A DNA stretch of 64,000 nucleotides from Mycoplasmopsis columbinasalis (GTDB lineage Bacteria > Bacillota_I > Bacilli_A > Mycoplasmatales > Metamycoplasmataceae): contig NZ_LR215043.1 in NCBI RefSeq assembly GCF_900660705.1, forward strand, positions 372,001-436,000, written 5' to 3'. The translations under genes and the position numbers were made by a program. The notes under the pieces were generated by a model. It did not search any database and was not told where the DNA came from. It was given only the letters and a program-made list of their open reading frames with translations. This document shows positions 45,223 to 55,845 of the stretch, in pieces (the first letter of the stretch is position 1; each line of letters starts with the position of its first letter).

Positions 45223-45453
45223 TTATTTCTTTTGGTCTTTTTGTTTTTGTTGGCTTTTTGCAAATCTTTGGTTGAATTTGTCAATCATACCAGTTGCTTT
45301 TTGTTTGGTTTTGTCACCAGTATAAACAACATGGCAACCTGAACAAACATCGACTGTGAATTGTTTCTTTGTTGATTTAAATTCGAATTTTTTACCGCAA
45401 GTTTGGCAAGTAACTTTAACATCAAAATATTGTGGGTGTAAATCTTTTTTCAT
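45223..45453 (-). CDS. rpmE: 50S ribosomal protein L31
   Basis: 76 residues. MKKDLHPQYFDVKVTCQTCGKKFEF and DVCSGCHVVYTGDKT carry four Cys of the zinc-binding L31 form. Downstream of rpsD with 12-nt spacing. Confidence 0.96.
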   Translation of the reverse strand: MKKDLHPQYFDVKVTCQTCGKKFEFKSTKKQFTVDVCSGCHVVYTGDKTKQKATGMIDKFNQRFAKSQQKQKDQKK

Positions 45454-45465
45454 ACATCACTCCTA

Positions 45466-46068
45466 TTATTTTGAGTAGAACTCGATCACGTAGTTTTCTT
45501 TGATTTCTGCGTGAAGTTCGTTTCTTTCAGGTAATCTGTCGAATTTAAATGTGAATTTTTCACGATCTAATGTAAGTCATGGTGATGTTGTTTTGCTTTC
45601 AAGTGACTTTGCAACTTCAGCATTTTTGTGTGATTTTACTTTTAAAGTAACCACGCTGCCAACATTAATGTGCATTGATGGAATGTTTGCTTTGTGACCA
45701 TCAACTTCAAAGTGTCCGTGTGCTACAAGTTGTTTTGCTTGTCTTCTTGTTTGCGCAAGACCTGAACGGTAAACCAAGTTGTCTAAACGACTTTCTAATA
45801 ATTGAAGCAAAATTGTACCGTTAACACCTTTTTGTTTGGTTGCACGAACATAATATTTCTTCATTTGTTTTTCACTTAATCCATAAGTGAATTTAACTTT
45901 TTGTTTTTCGTAAAGGTGAAGACCATAGTCAGATAATTTCACACGTTTGTTACCGTGTTGACCAGGTGCGTAACTTCTTTTTTTACCTTTTGCGAACTCT
46001 TTACCAGTTTCCAGAATTGAAAAACCATATCTTCTTGATTTCTTAAAAACAGGTCCTAAGTATCTCAT
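45466..46068 (-). CDS. rpsD: 30S ribosomal protein S4
   Basis: 200 residues: [35 protein letters not shown], and the S4 RNA-binding domain [31 protein letters not shown] 46068 (MRYLGP) chosen because of AAAGAGG upstream and homologues beginning there. One TGA-Trp at 45577. Confidence 0.97.
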
Positions 46069-46227
46069 GTAAACCTCTTTCTGCATAAAACATCAAGAGT
46101 AATGTTCCCTAAATAAGTAATAATTTTTTAATGATTTCGGTTTGCAGCTAACCTACTTTCAACTCAAAAAGAAACAAATATTAGGTTTATTTATGAACAT
46201 CTGCTGTAATATGCGTAGCATATTATA
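46069..46227 (-). promoter_or_regulatory. rpsD promoter and long leader
   Basis: On the minus strand TATAAT (complement of 46222-46227) is embedded in a perfect inverted repeat TAATATGC-GTA-GCATATTA (46207-46225). The predicted 5' leader is about 145 nt, long for this genome, so an S4 autoregulatory leader is possible but its structure was not matched. Confidence 0.5.
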
Positions 46228-46273
46228 GCGTAAATGTGTAATTTGAATTTTGTTTATTTTAAAAGGAAATAAA

Positions 46274-46293
46274 AAACTACATAAATGTAGTTT
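46274..46293 (-). terminator. Terminator after tRNA-Thr
   Basis: AAACTACAT-AA-ATGTAGTTT; on the minus strand followed by TTT. Confidence 0.65.
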
Positions 46294-46316
46294 AGCTGAC
46301 AAAATTTGTTTTGATC

Positions 46317-46390
46317 TGGTGCCGAATACAAGAATCGAACTTGCGATTAATGATTACGAGTCATTTGTTATACCACTTAACTAATCCGGC
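46317..46390 (-). tRNA. tRNA-Thr, anticodon CGT
   Basis: Minus-strand cloverleaf: acceptor GCCGGAT/ATTCGGC, D stem GTTA/TAAC, anticodon stem AATGA/TCATT with loop CTCGTAA, T arm GCAAG-TTCGATT-CTTGT, discriminator A and encoded CCA. Reads ACG. Confidence 0.94.
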
Positions 46391-46426
46391 TAGTAAAATG
46401 TTTTAATATTTTACTATATCTTTTTC

Positions 46427-47662
46427 TTATTTTGAAACTGCCAGAATTGTTGTCTTCTTGCCTTTTTTAATAATTGCAAACTTGCCTTCACCAAGCTTGG
46501 TTTCATACAAGGATGTTTCATCAAAAGGCATGCCATTGATTTTTAACGATTTTGTTTGAATAAATTCTCTCGCTTCGCGCTTTGATTGAATGTGTTTAGC
46601 AGCAATTAAAGTGTCAACTGTATTAGCTCCGACTTCAATTTCAACAACAGGTAAATAGTTTTTGAGCTCTTCAAATTCGTCAAGGGAAAGGTTTAAATCG
46701 CTAATGTTTTGTTTATAAATTAAACTTGTAATTTTTTGCGCAAATTTCACACCTTGGGCACCAAAAATATCTTTAGTAACTTGTTGCGCTAATGTTTTTT
46801 GTAACAAGTGCAATTTTGGGTTTTGATAATGTTTTGAAATTACTTGTTCAATTTTTTCTTTTGGTAAAAAAGTCAACCATTTAATTAATTTTTCGCTCGT
46901 TGCGTCTGATTGGTTAAATAAATATTGGTAAAAGCGATATGGCGAACACATTTTTGGGTCGAGCCAAAGCGCACCGCCGCCAGTAGATTTTCCAATTTTA
47001 TTACCGTTTTCGTCAGTTAACAAGTCCATTGTGATGCCAACAGCTTGATGGTTATCACCATAAACGCGGTTTATCATATCGAGACCAGTCACAATATTGC
47101 CTCATTGGTCGCTACCGCCTAATTGGATACAAACGTTTTTTTGTTTGTAAAGAGTTAAAAAGTCGTAACCTTGCAATAAAGTATAAGAAAACTCAGTGAA
47201 AGACAATCCTCTTTCTAAACAATTAACAATAGAGTCTCTACTTAAGATTGACGCAACATTAATTAATTTACCTGCATCTCGTAAAAACTCTAAGATGTTT
47301 ATGTTTCTGTAAAAAGAATAATTGTCAATAACTTTGAGACCTTGTTTTCTAAGTTGGTTTTTTATTGCGTTTTTATTTGTGACAACCGCCTGATTATCTA
47401 GCAAAACCCTTTCTTTGTCCTTGAATGAGGGATCCCCAATCATTCCAGTTGCACCACCAACAATGGCATAAACATTGAAACCAGCTTTTTTAAATCTTTT
47501 TAAAACAGAAATTAAAATGTAATTACCTAAGTGCAAACTTAAAGCTGTTGGATCAAAACCACAATAAATGCCAGTTTCTCCAGGAATTAATTTTTTAAAT
47601 TTTTCTTCGTTACTAATCTGCTTGAGAATTCCTCTTCATTTTAATTCATCTAAAATGTTCAT
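46427..47662 (-). CDS. tyrS: Tyrosyl-tRNA synthetase
   Basis: Class I, 411 residues: YCGFDPTALSLHLGNYI (HIGH motif), VGGATGMIGDPS, QLGGSDQWGNIV, KIGKSTGGGALWLD (KMSKS), and a C-terminal S4-type RNA-binding domain with QSKREAREFIQTKSLKING. Several TGA-Trp. Directly after tapR, with AAGGA between. Confidence 0.96.
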
Positions 47663-47669
47663 AAAATCC

Positions 47670-48305
47670 TTACTCTTTTTCAAAGTTTCCTAACAATGAA
47701 TAAATATCTTGTGATTGTCAAAATGCGTCAATTACATTTTGTTGGTTTAAATAATCGTTAAATTTTTGGTTGAATAGAAGGTTATTCTCTTTTTGTAAAC
47801 CTAAACTATAAGCACTTGCTAACATACCAGCACTTTTTGCATCTAAGATAGTACCTTCTGAAATTCGGTCATTATTCGCAGTAATTGATCCACTTAAGAA
47901 AAATAAGAAATACTTGTTTTCTAAAGTGAAATCTGTGTTAGTGATTATTTGTTTACGAAAACCATTGAAGTCCACATCTAAAACAAAAAGATTTTTGCTT
48001 TTAGGATGGGTAGTTCTACTAATGATTTTGCCGTAAGCAATTAGTTTTTTTGAGTTTAAGATATACCGTTTATTAGTTGAAGCTAACAAGCTTTTTAATT
48101 TGTTTGTGTTTTCTTCTCTTAAAACAATGTTTTTGTTAAAAGTTAAAATATCAAAATTAAAAAAATTTACTTGTTTGATATTTAAATTTTTGTCGTAAAG
48201 GACACTAAAATCTTTGTAGTCATCAACGAAAGTGTCTTGTACATTAGAATCTAAAATTACGGTTGAAGTGTCTTTAAAATTGTTTCTTAAATCAAAAAAT
48301 ATCAT
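47670..48305 (-). CDS. tapR: TyrS-associated PheT N-terminal-like tRNA-binding protein
   Basis: 211 residues. The C-terminal half resembles the PheT/EMAP-II tRNA-binding domain: SKNLFVLDVDFNGFRKQIITN and ISEGTILDAKSAGMLASAYSLGL. The N-terminal ~90 residues are a separate mollicute-type domain. Genes like this beside tyrS are known in mycoplasmas (TapR). Start ATG at 48305 has TATAAT 7 nt upstream, no Shine-Dalgarno, so probably leaderless. Partner and role uncertain. Confidence 0.82.
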
Positions 48306-48342
48306 AAAAAGAATTATATATTTATTTATATATAATATCAGT
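48306..48342. promoter_or_regulatory. Compact divergent promoter tapR/degV
   Basis: 37 bp between two divergent start codons. Minus-strand TATAAT (complement of 48313-48318) is 7 nt from tapR; plus-strand TATAAT 48331-48336 is 6 nt from degV. The two -10 boxes are 12 bp apart, so each promoter's upstream contacts overlap the other start. Confidence 0.75.
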
Positions 48343-49233
48343 ATGAAATATGCAATAGTAGTTGACTCCGCTAGCTCTTTAACTAAAGACGAAGCTGAAA
48401 AATTAGGGTGATATTTTTTGCCTCTGCACATAACAATTAATAATATTGAGTATGAAGATGGAGTTCAAATAACTTCAAAAAACTTATTTGAAAAGTTCAC
48501 TTTAGACAAGGAAGTAAAAACTTCTTCTGTTAATTTAGGAGAAGCTGAAAATTTATTTATAGAACTATCAAAAGAATACGACAAGATCTTTGTTTATCCT
48601 ATTTCTAAACATCTTTCAGGTTGTTGTCAATCTTTAACTATTTTGGCAGAGCAATTTCCCAAAGTAAGAGTTATACAATCCGTTGAAATTGTTGAACTTA
48701 TTTTGCTTGACCTATTTTGGTTGGAAAACCAAATTAAAAAAGATGAAACAAAAATCGATGAATATATTAAATTCATAGAAAATGGTGGATGAAGAAAGTC
48801 AGTTACTCTTATTCCTAAATACAACAAATATCTTGTAAAAGGCGGAAGACTTCATCCTGCTGCTGCATTAGTTGCTAAACTCTTAAATATAGTACCTTTA
48901 ATTGCTTTTGAAGATGGACAACTTCTAAAAGAAGGTGTTGGAAGAATCTTTAAAAAATCAATCTTAAAAAACATAGAAAAGAAAAAGGAATTTTTAAAAG
49001 CAAACGAAACAAATGAATTTTTAGTTGCTTACTTACATTCAAACGCAACAGAAGATGACCAAAGAGATATTCAAAACAAGTTTGAAGAAGTTTTTGGTGA
49101 AAAAGTTATAAAGCGTTTTATTTCTCCTGTTGTTTCAATACATACGGGACCAGAATCGTATGTTGGAATAGTTATGGAAATAGATAAGGAAACAAAAAAC
49201 AAATTTCTTGATTACATAAAAGAAAAACAATAA
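48343..49233 (+). CDS. DegV family fatty-acid-binding protein
   Basis: 296 residues, DegV fold: AIVVDSASSLT at the N-terminus, the VKTSSVNLGEA region, SGCCQSL, KGGRLHPAAALVAKLLNIVPLI and VVSIHTGPESYVGIV. Such proteins bind fatty acids, and in FakB form feed the fatty acid kinase for lipid synthesis. Which chain is bound is unknown. TAAT promoter 6 nt upstream, leaderless. Confidence 0.9.
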
Positions 49234-49237
49234 TCAC

Positions 49238-49267
49238 AATCTCTTCATTAAATGGAGAGGTTTTTTT
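49238..49267 (+). terminator. Terminator of degV
   Basis: AATCTCTTC-ATTAAAT-GGAGAGGTT stem (two G-U pairs) plus T tract. Confidence 0.7.
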
Positions 49268-49325
49268 ATAAATTAAATAAAAAAACTAGAACATGAAGAT
49301 CTAGTTAGAAATGTTTTATTGAAAT

Positions 49326-50435
49326 TTATTTTCTTATAGGGCAAACTATTTGCTTGCAATTTTCGTTTGACTTTGACAAAAGCAATATTTTTGAGGCACT
49401 TTGATCTAATAGAATAATTACATCATTATCAAAAACAGAAAGAGCATCTTTTAAATAGTTGTAATTTATATCAAAAATTAATGTTTTAGGTCCTTCGAAA
49501 TATACTTGGTTAGTTCTAACAACAGATGTTCCTATTTCTGAGTTTTGCATTGATACAGTTAAACTTGATTTATCAAAACTTAATTCAAGAGCGCTCGTTG
49601 AATAAGAACTAAATACATACGCTCTGTTTAACATATCCATTAATATTTGTTTATTAATAATAATTTTGTATTTGATTTCATCAGTTGTAAAAAGGTAATC
49701 TAAATTTGGATAAGTTACATCACTTTTTCTTACAGTTATAACAGTGTTTTTATATTCCACACCAAATTTAATATTATTAAAAAATATTTTCATTTTTTTG
49801 TTTGCATCTTGCGGAATCAAATCTTTTACAAGGTCAGCGTTTATTGAAATATCAATTTCGTCGTTTGTTATTTCTTCGCCCGCAGTTACTAAATATTTTG
49901 CGAGACGATATCTATCAGTTGCAACTAAATTAATTGTATTTTTAAAAAATTTTAAATTTATACATTTAAAAATATTATCGTTGTTGTTTGTTGCGGCAAA
50001 TCTAACAGATTGAATGGCTTTTTTGAATTCATCGCGGTCAATTTCAATTTCAACCGTTTTAACAACATTTTCTATTTGATTAAAAATTTTTTGATCGTTT
50101 TTTGTAATTGTGTAACGGCTTTCCGGCGAAATTACTTCAATTATTCCGTTTTCGTCGTTTATTTCAATTGTTCCTGTTGTTTTTTTAACAACATTTTTAA
50201 AAATTGCCGCAGTGATTAGAAATTCACCTTGTTCTGAAACAAAAACATTGGTGTTGTCGACTTCAATTTTTTTGACGATAGAAAAATACTCGTTGTATGC
50301 CTGTAATTCAATTTCATTTTGTTTCACTTTGAACAAAATTGATCTTAGCGCGTAGTTTTCACTAACCGAATTTGTGTATTTTGAAACGGTTTCTGTACTT
50401 TCTTCCAAAATTTTTTTGTTGATAGTAAATTTCAT
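49326..50435 (-). CDS. dnaN: DNA polymerase III beta clamp
   Basis: 369 residues, sliding clamp. MKFTINKKILEESTETVSKYT N-terminus, ALRSILFKVKQNEIEL, FKKAIQSVRFAAT (domain 2), FKCINLKFFKNTINLVATDRYRLAKY and the C-terminal KQIVCPIRK. ATG 50435 with AAGGGAGAG; upstream in-frame codons to 50477 are not conserved. Follows dnaA as in most bacteria. Confidence 0.95.
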   Translation of the reverse strand: MKFTINKKILEESTETVSKYTNSVSENYALRSILFKVKQNEIELQAYNEYFSIVKKIEVDNTNVFVSEQGEFLITAAIFKNVVKKTTGTIEINDENGIIEVISPESRYTITKNDQKIFNQIENVVKTVEIEIDRDEFKKAIQSVRFAATNNNDNIFKCINLKFFKNTINLVATDRYRLAKYLVTAGEEITNDEIDISINADLVKDLIPQDANKKMKIFFNNIKFGVEYKNTVITVRKSDVTYPNLDYLFTTDEIKYKIIINKQILMDMLNRAYVFSSYSTSALELSFDKSSLTVSMQNSEIGTSVVRTNQVYFEGPKTLIFDINYNYLKDALSVFDNDVIILLDQSASKILLLSKSNENCKQIVCPIRK

Positions 50436-50590
50436 CTCTCTCCCTTTTGAATTGTTTCTTTTTCTTTTGATTGTCAAAAGAAGATGTTTTTATAAATATA
50501 AAATGTCAAATTGTTAAAAACCAATAACTTTTGTTAAAAAACTCGTAAATATTTGACAAAAGTGTTTGTTAATTAAGAGTTTTTTAACAA
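50436..50590. other. dnaA-dnaN intergenic region with short repeats
   Basis: TTGTTAAAAA occurs at 50511 and 50531 (20 bp apart) and as its complement TTTTTAACAA at 50581 in the end of dnaA. TTGTCAAAAG/TTGACAAAAG variants are nearby. Possible DnaA-binding sites, but they deviate from the TTATCCACA consensus. It also carries the dnaN promoter. Confidence 0.35.
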
Positions 50591-52131
50591 TTGTTCGTTT
50601 ATAGTGTTAATTACCTCTTGGAACAAACTTTGTTCACTTTCGATATCTTTTTCCATTTTTTCTATCACATATATAACAGATGAATGGTTCTTATTGAAAA
50701 TAGTTCCAATTTTTTGCAAAGGCACATCTAATTCTTTTCTTATCATATACATTGCAACATGTCTTGCATTATTTATGTCTTTTCTTCTTTTTCTACCTAA
50801 AACATCCTTCTTTTGAACTTTATAGTATTGACAAGCGTTGAGGATAATGTTTTCAGGTGTGTAATTTTCAATTTTTCTCTTCTCTAGTTCTGAATAAACT
50901 TCTTTTATATCGTCTTTTGAGATGGTTGTTTCTGGCTCTCTGTAAAACAAATTGTTTCTTTGTAAGAGTTTAAAATTCGCATTGTCAATTGCTCCTATCA
51001 AACTTCTTATGCTATCAGATTGGTGCGCAACAACATAATCAATTGCATCTTGTTCTCAAAGTGATTTATCAAGATTTTTTTGTTCAATAATAAAATAAAT
51101 CAATTTTTCGATATCTTTTTTTGTTGGTTTATCCAATTCAATTTCAATTGCAAGTCGTAATCGAGAAAACAAATTGTCGGCAAAAACATTTTTAAACAAA
51201 GCAATGTTTCTATCAGTTGCGAACATAGTGTGTTTTTTTAAATTGATACGAGCATCAAATACATCAAACAAAAAATCAATTGTTGCTCTTTTGTTTCCAT
51301 CGCTAAAAACTTGAAAATCATCAAAGATCAACAAATCAACAGAAATTAGTTTTTCACGAATCTTTTTTAATTTTGTCTGATTGTTGGTTTGCAAAAGCAA
51401 TTGAATTTCAGTTGAAAAGTATTTAGGGGTAAAAAGAGAAACAGATTTTTCATTTTCAAGCATTTCGTTAGCTAATGCGTATAAAAAGTGTGTTTTACCA
51501 AAGCCCGGTTTACCAAAAATAACAACCACTGGATAAGTTTTATCACCTTCGATAATAAGGTTCTTCACGCTCATTAAATTTTGATTAAAACTACAAAACA
51601 AGTAATTTTGAAAAGTATATTGATCTTGATGTTTAAATTCAATAATTATTTCATCTTGATAACTTTCATTTTCTTGGTGGTTTAAGTTATCTCGAAATTT
51701 TTGTTCGTTAGTTTTTTTTATCGATTCTTCCAGAAAAGAAGGGTTTGTTGACGTTTTGATTCTCCAGTCAAATCAGAAGCTGTTGGTTCGTAAATCTCTT
51801 TATCTATAGGTAGTTTAACTTGTGCAGTTACAACACTTTCTTTGTTATTTTTTTCGCATTTATAAACAATTGTATTTACGTTAGAGTCTAAAATTTTGTT
51901 CAAAACACGAATAATTAGCGATTTTTTCTTTTTTAGCCAGCTTTCGGCTATTTCTTTTTCTAATTTTGTCAGAAAGGTAACTACACCATCTTTGAATTTA
52001 AGGATGATCATTTTGCTGTAAAAATTTTTGTTAGCAAGAGTATCATCATTTTTTTTCATCTCGTTTTTGAACATTTCATTGACAGAAGCAAAAATTTCAA
52101 AATTAAATGTGTCAAAGTTATTGTTGTTCAT
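50573..52131 (-). CDS. dnaA: Chromosomal replication initiator DnaA, apparent frameshift
   Basis: Two parts in different frames. 51718-52131 encodes domains I-II (138 aa: NNNNFDTFNFEIFAS N-terminus) and stops at TAA 51718-51720. The other frame, open from the linker to 50573, encodes the AAA+ domain (Walker A GKPGFGKTHFLYA, Walker B LLIFDDFQVF, FATDRN, FSRLR) and the DNA-binding domain IV (GRKRRKDINNARHVAMYMI, NKNHSSVIYVIEKME). One extra A in the AAAA at 51754-51757 would join them in the linker. dnaA is essential, so base-calling error is likely, but separate domains or slippage cannot be excluded. Confidence 0.9.
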
Positions 52132-52248
52132 ATATAAAATAATATTTTATTTTTAGTTTCTAAGAAACCAAAAGTTACCCAAAAACACAGGGTAAAGAGG
52201 GGTTGAAATCAAAAAAATAATGAATAAAAATATCTTTATAATTTTGTT
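52132..52248. other. Putative origin region between dnaA and recD2
   Basis: 117-bp divergent gap at a change of gene polarity: left genes nearest run left, right genes run right. Holds dnaA -10 TATTAT (complement of 52139-52144, 7 nt from the start), recD2 -10 TATAAT (52237-52242) and a perfect inverted repeat GTTTCT-A-AGAAAC (52156-52168). No consensus DnaA boxes found by eye. Confidence 0.5.
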
Positions 52249-54378
52249 ATGACAGAACAAGAGTTAAAAGTGACAGGAAGATTCACAAAAATTTTTAAAG
52301 GCGGTCCTGATTTTAATTGGGCGTACACGCTTGCATTGTTTTCAACAAAAAAACAAACTTATTTGGTTTATATGAATAAAGAAGTTTTTGAAATCGGAAA
52401 CTATTATGACCTTGTGTTACGCAAAAATGAAAATTATGACTCATACGTTCTTGTTCAAATTTCGCAACCACAACTTACAACCGAAATGATTAATGAACTC
52501 GTAATCGAAAAAGTTCAAGGTTTTACTAAAAAGTCGCTTGAAAAAATTATTGAAAAATATGGTGAAGAATGATACAAAGTGGCTGAGAAACACAATTATT
52601 TTGAAAAAGATTTAGTGATAAAAACTCCAAGCAGAAAGAAAAGTCTCAAAGAATTTTTATCAACTTTCGAAAATGAAACCTATAAATTTTTTCTCAGACA
52701 GCATTTGATAATTTATTACGAAAATTTAAAAGAATTCTTTAAAAAAAGCGATTTTTTATTAGAGTTGACTCAATTAAACGTTTATAAATTTTATTTTGAA
52801 TTAGGTTGGCATTTTTATGATGTACACCGTTTTGCCTTAGCTTTATACAAGCCTGACGAAAATATAATTCAACGAACTTGAATGACAAAAAGTTTGATTC
52901 TAAAATATTTTGAAGAACAATACACATCAAACAGTACATTTTTTAAATATGAACCATATAAGATTTTTCAAAAAATTAAAAGAGAATGGCCAGGCGCTAG
53001 AGTTGAATATGTGACCGATATTTTAGATGTGATGTTAGAAACAAAGGAATTAATTTATTTTGATGCTTTAGATAGAATATGCACAGCAGAAATGTATAAA
53101 AAAAATCTGTATATTTTGCAAAAAGTTTTTTTATTAAAATCTAACAAAACATTACCACTTATTTATAATAAAAAATCATCAATCAAATGGTCTGAGAAAC
53201 AGCAGAAAGCTTATTTAGAAGCTTTGCAAAGCGGGTTTTACATTATTTCTGGTTTTCCAGGAACAGGCAAATCATATTTAATTGAACACATTTACAAGAG
53301 TTTTATCGAATCAAATGTTTATAAAAAAGATTCGGTGGCAATTCTAGCCCCAACAGGAAAAGCAACTGCGAATATAAGAACAAAAACAAAAGTGACAGCA
53401 CAAACGATTCATAGTTACTTCAAAATTGACCACGAATTTGCCAAAAACTTTGATTCCATACCTGAGTCTGATAAAACAAGAGTTTTAATTATTGATGAGT
53501 TTTCAATGGTGAATGTTGATTTGTTCTATACTATTTTGTTGAAGTGTCCTAACTTAGAACGTTTAATTTTGGTTGGTGATAGTAATCAGCTTCCTTGCAT
53601 TGGACCAGGTAATTTGCTGGAAGAATTTATGGAAGCAAAAGACATTGACAAAATCTACTTAACAGAAATTTTTCGTACGGAATTCAAGGATATAAGCGAT
53701 AACTTTGTAGCTGTGCAAGGAAAAAATTACCCAATTATGCAATCTGAACATATATTTTTTCACGAAACAAATCTAGCTACTTTTTATGAAAATTTCCCAT
53801 TAATGTATGAAAAGTTAAGAGAAATTTACGAGATTGATGATATTGCGATTTTAATTCCTACTAATGAAATCATTAATCAAACAAACAAAATCATTCAACA
53901 GTACCGTTTAGAAAAGCACGAAACACAAGATATTGGTATTGCTAAAATTCACAAAAACGAGAAATTGTATATAGGCGACAAAATTATTTGTGTGATTAAC
54001 AAACCATCAGAAAATATAGTTAACGGAGAAACTGGTGAATTTATCGGAATTGATGGTGGAAATTACGTTTTTTCAATCAATAATGGCGAAAAAATTCTGA
54101 AACTAAATCAAAAAACAACAACCGAAACAATAAAATTAGCATACGCTACCACCGTACATAAATTTCAAGGGTCAGAATCAAAAGTAGTTGTTTTTTGTGC
54201 GTTTGCTGAAGTGGAATATATGTTAACTAATCGTTTGATTTATACCGCTGTTTCGCGAGCTCAAGAAAAACTTATAATTCTAGGTAGTGAACATCACTAT
54301 TTAAGTGGCATTCGTAACTCTGATGAACACATCGAGACTATAATGAGTTATTTATTAAACACAAGGCAGGAAAAATGA
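52249..54378 (+). CDS. recD2: RecD-like ATP-dependent helicase
   Basis: 709 residues, SF1B. An N-terminal region (~330 residues, beta-barrel/HhH-like TMxNELVIEKVQGFTKKSLEKI) precedes the motor: Walker A ISGFPGTGKSYL (~335), ILAPTGKATANI, IIDEFSMVNVDL, LVGDSNQLPCIGPG, and the C-terminal TTVHKFQGSESKVVV and AVSRAQEKLIILG motifs. No RecB/RecC here, so the RecD2 type. Leaderless: TATAAT is 6 nt from the ATG. Overlaps pth by 4 nt. Confidence 0.88.
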
Positions 54379-54950
54379 AATTAATCGTAGGTCTGGGCAA
54401 CCCAGGAACTTTGTATGAGTTTAATCGACACAATGCGGGTTATTTGGTGGTGGATAAACTTTTGGAAAGATTAAACCTAAAACTTAACAAAGAAAAATTC
54501 AACGGGCGATACGTAATTGGCGACGATGTTATTATTGCAAAACCAGAAACATACATGAATAGGTCTGGCTTTTTTGTTCAAAATTTGCTTAATTTTTACA
54601 AAATTGATTCAACAAATTTAATGGTTATTTATGACGACAAAGATTTTGAATTGGGGCAAGCAGCAATTAAGATTGGTGGTAGTTCTGCGGGACACAACGG
54701 AATCCAAAGCATAGTTGACCAATTAGGTAAAAATGATTTTAAACGTATGCGTATAGGTATTGGTAGAAGTGATGTTATACCATTAAGAGATTATGTTTTG
54801 CAAAATTTTAAACAAGAGGAAATTAGTGATTTTGAAACCGTGGCAAACATCGCGTGCGATGCAGCGATTCAGTTTATTTATAACGATATCAACCAAGTAA
54901 TGGAAAAATTTAATGCTTTACGAAGAAAGAAAAATCCTACTGGGAATTAG
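54375..54950 (+). CDS. pth: Peptidyl-tRNA hydrolase
   Basis: 191 residues. KLIVGLGNPGTLYEFNRHNAGYLVVD contains the catalytic His, AKPETYMNRSG, and GSSAGHNGIQSIVDQLG. Recycles peptidyl-tRNA. ATGA overlap with recD2, and 38-nt overlap with tilS. Confidence 0.96.
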   Translation: MKLIVGLGNPGTLYEFNRHNAGYLVVDKLLERLNLKLNKEKFNGRYVIGDDVIIAKPETYMNRSGFFVQNLLNFYKIDSTNLMVIYDDKDFELGQAAIKIGGSSAGHNGIQSIVDQLGKNDFKRMRIGIGRSDVIPLRDYVLQNFKQEEISDFETVANIACDAAIQFIYNDINQVMEKFNALRRKKNPTGN

Positions 54951-55818
54951 CGGTGGTCCTGATTCGATGTATTTGCTCTCTTGAGCTATGTCACAGTATG
55001 ATTCGTCAAATTTAATTGTTTGTACAGTGAATTATAATGTTCGTAAGGATAGTTTCAAAGATGTTGAAATAGTGCGTAAATTTTGTGAGAAACACAAAAT
55101 TTCATTTTTTGATAAGCAAATTTTTACGTCCAAAGAAGAGAGATATTACAACACGAATTTTGAAAACCAAGCGCGGGAAGACAGGTTGGATTTTTTTTAC
55201 GAAATCTATAAAAAATTTAATTGTGAAATGCTCTTACTCGGGCACCATAAGGATGATTTTTTAGAAACAGCATTAATGCAACAAAACGCAAAGAAAAAAA
55301 GGTTTTATTACGGCATTAAAGAAAAATCAATTTTGCGTAATATGCTAGTTTATAGACCTTTTCTAAAAATGTATTTTAAAAATGAACTTTTAGAACTGTG
55401 TGAAAAAAATCAAATTAATTACGCTACGGACGAGACGAATTTTTTACCAATTACCACCAGAAACAAAATTCGGTTAGAACTAACCAAACTAAGTAACAAT
55501 CAAAAACAAAAAATTATTGATGAAATAAACGAATTAAACAAAAAAAACCAAATTGTGAATGAAGAAATTTTTAGAATTTTTGCAAAATGAGAAAGTAGCG
55601 AGTTTGACCAAGATGAATTTAAAAAATTAGAATACAAAACTGAACTTATTTACATTTTTATCAACACTTATTTTCAAACCATAAAACTTTCAAGCGGAAA
55701 AATTAACAATTTAGTTGCTTTTGTACTTTCGAACAACAGGACAAATAGTTTTCTTTTAAAAGATAAAGTTTTTTTACACAAAAAAAGAGGAAAACTACTT
55801 AAACCAAAAACAAAATAA
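54913..55818 (+). CDS. tilS: tRNA(Ile)-lysidine synthetase
   Basis: Makes lysidine at C34 of tRNA-Ile(CAT). 301 residues: PP-loop LLGISGGPDSMYLLS, RREDRLDF-like AREDRLDFFYE, LLLGHHKDDFLETALMQ, and DETNFLPITTRNKIR. ATG 54913 lies in the end of pth. TGA-Trp near residue 25. Shorter than E. coli TilS, as usual for mycoplasmas. Confidence 0.94.
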
Positions 55819-55845
55819 ATATCACTCTCATCTCGAGAGTGCTAA
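55819..55845. promoter_or_regulatory. CIRCE-type HrcA operator upstream of ftsH
   Basis: Right arm GAGTGCTAA matches the CIRCE consensus exactly (9/9); 9-nt spacer; left arm ATATCACTC matches TTAGCACTC at 7/9. It lies just before the -10 box TATAAT (55861-55866) of ftsH, so HrcA binding should block transcription. Confidence 0.82.
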
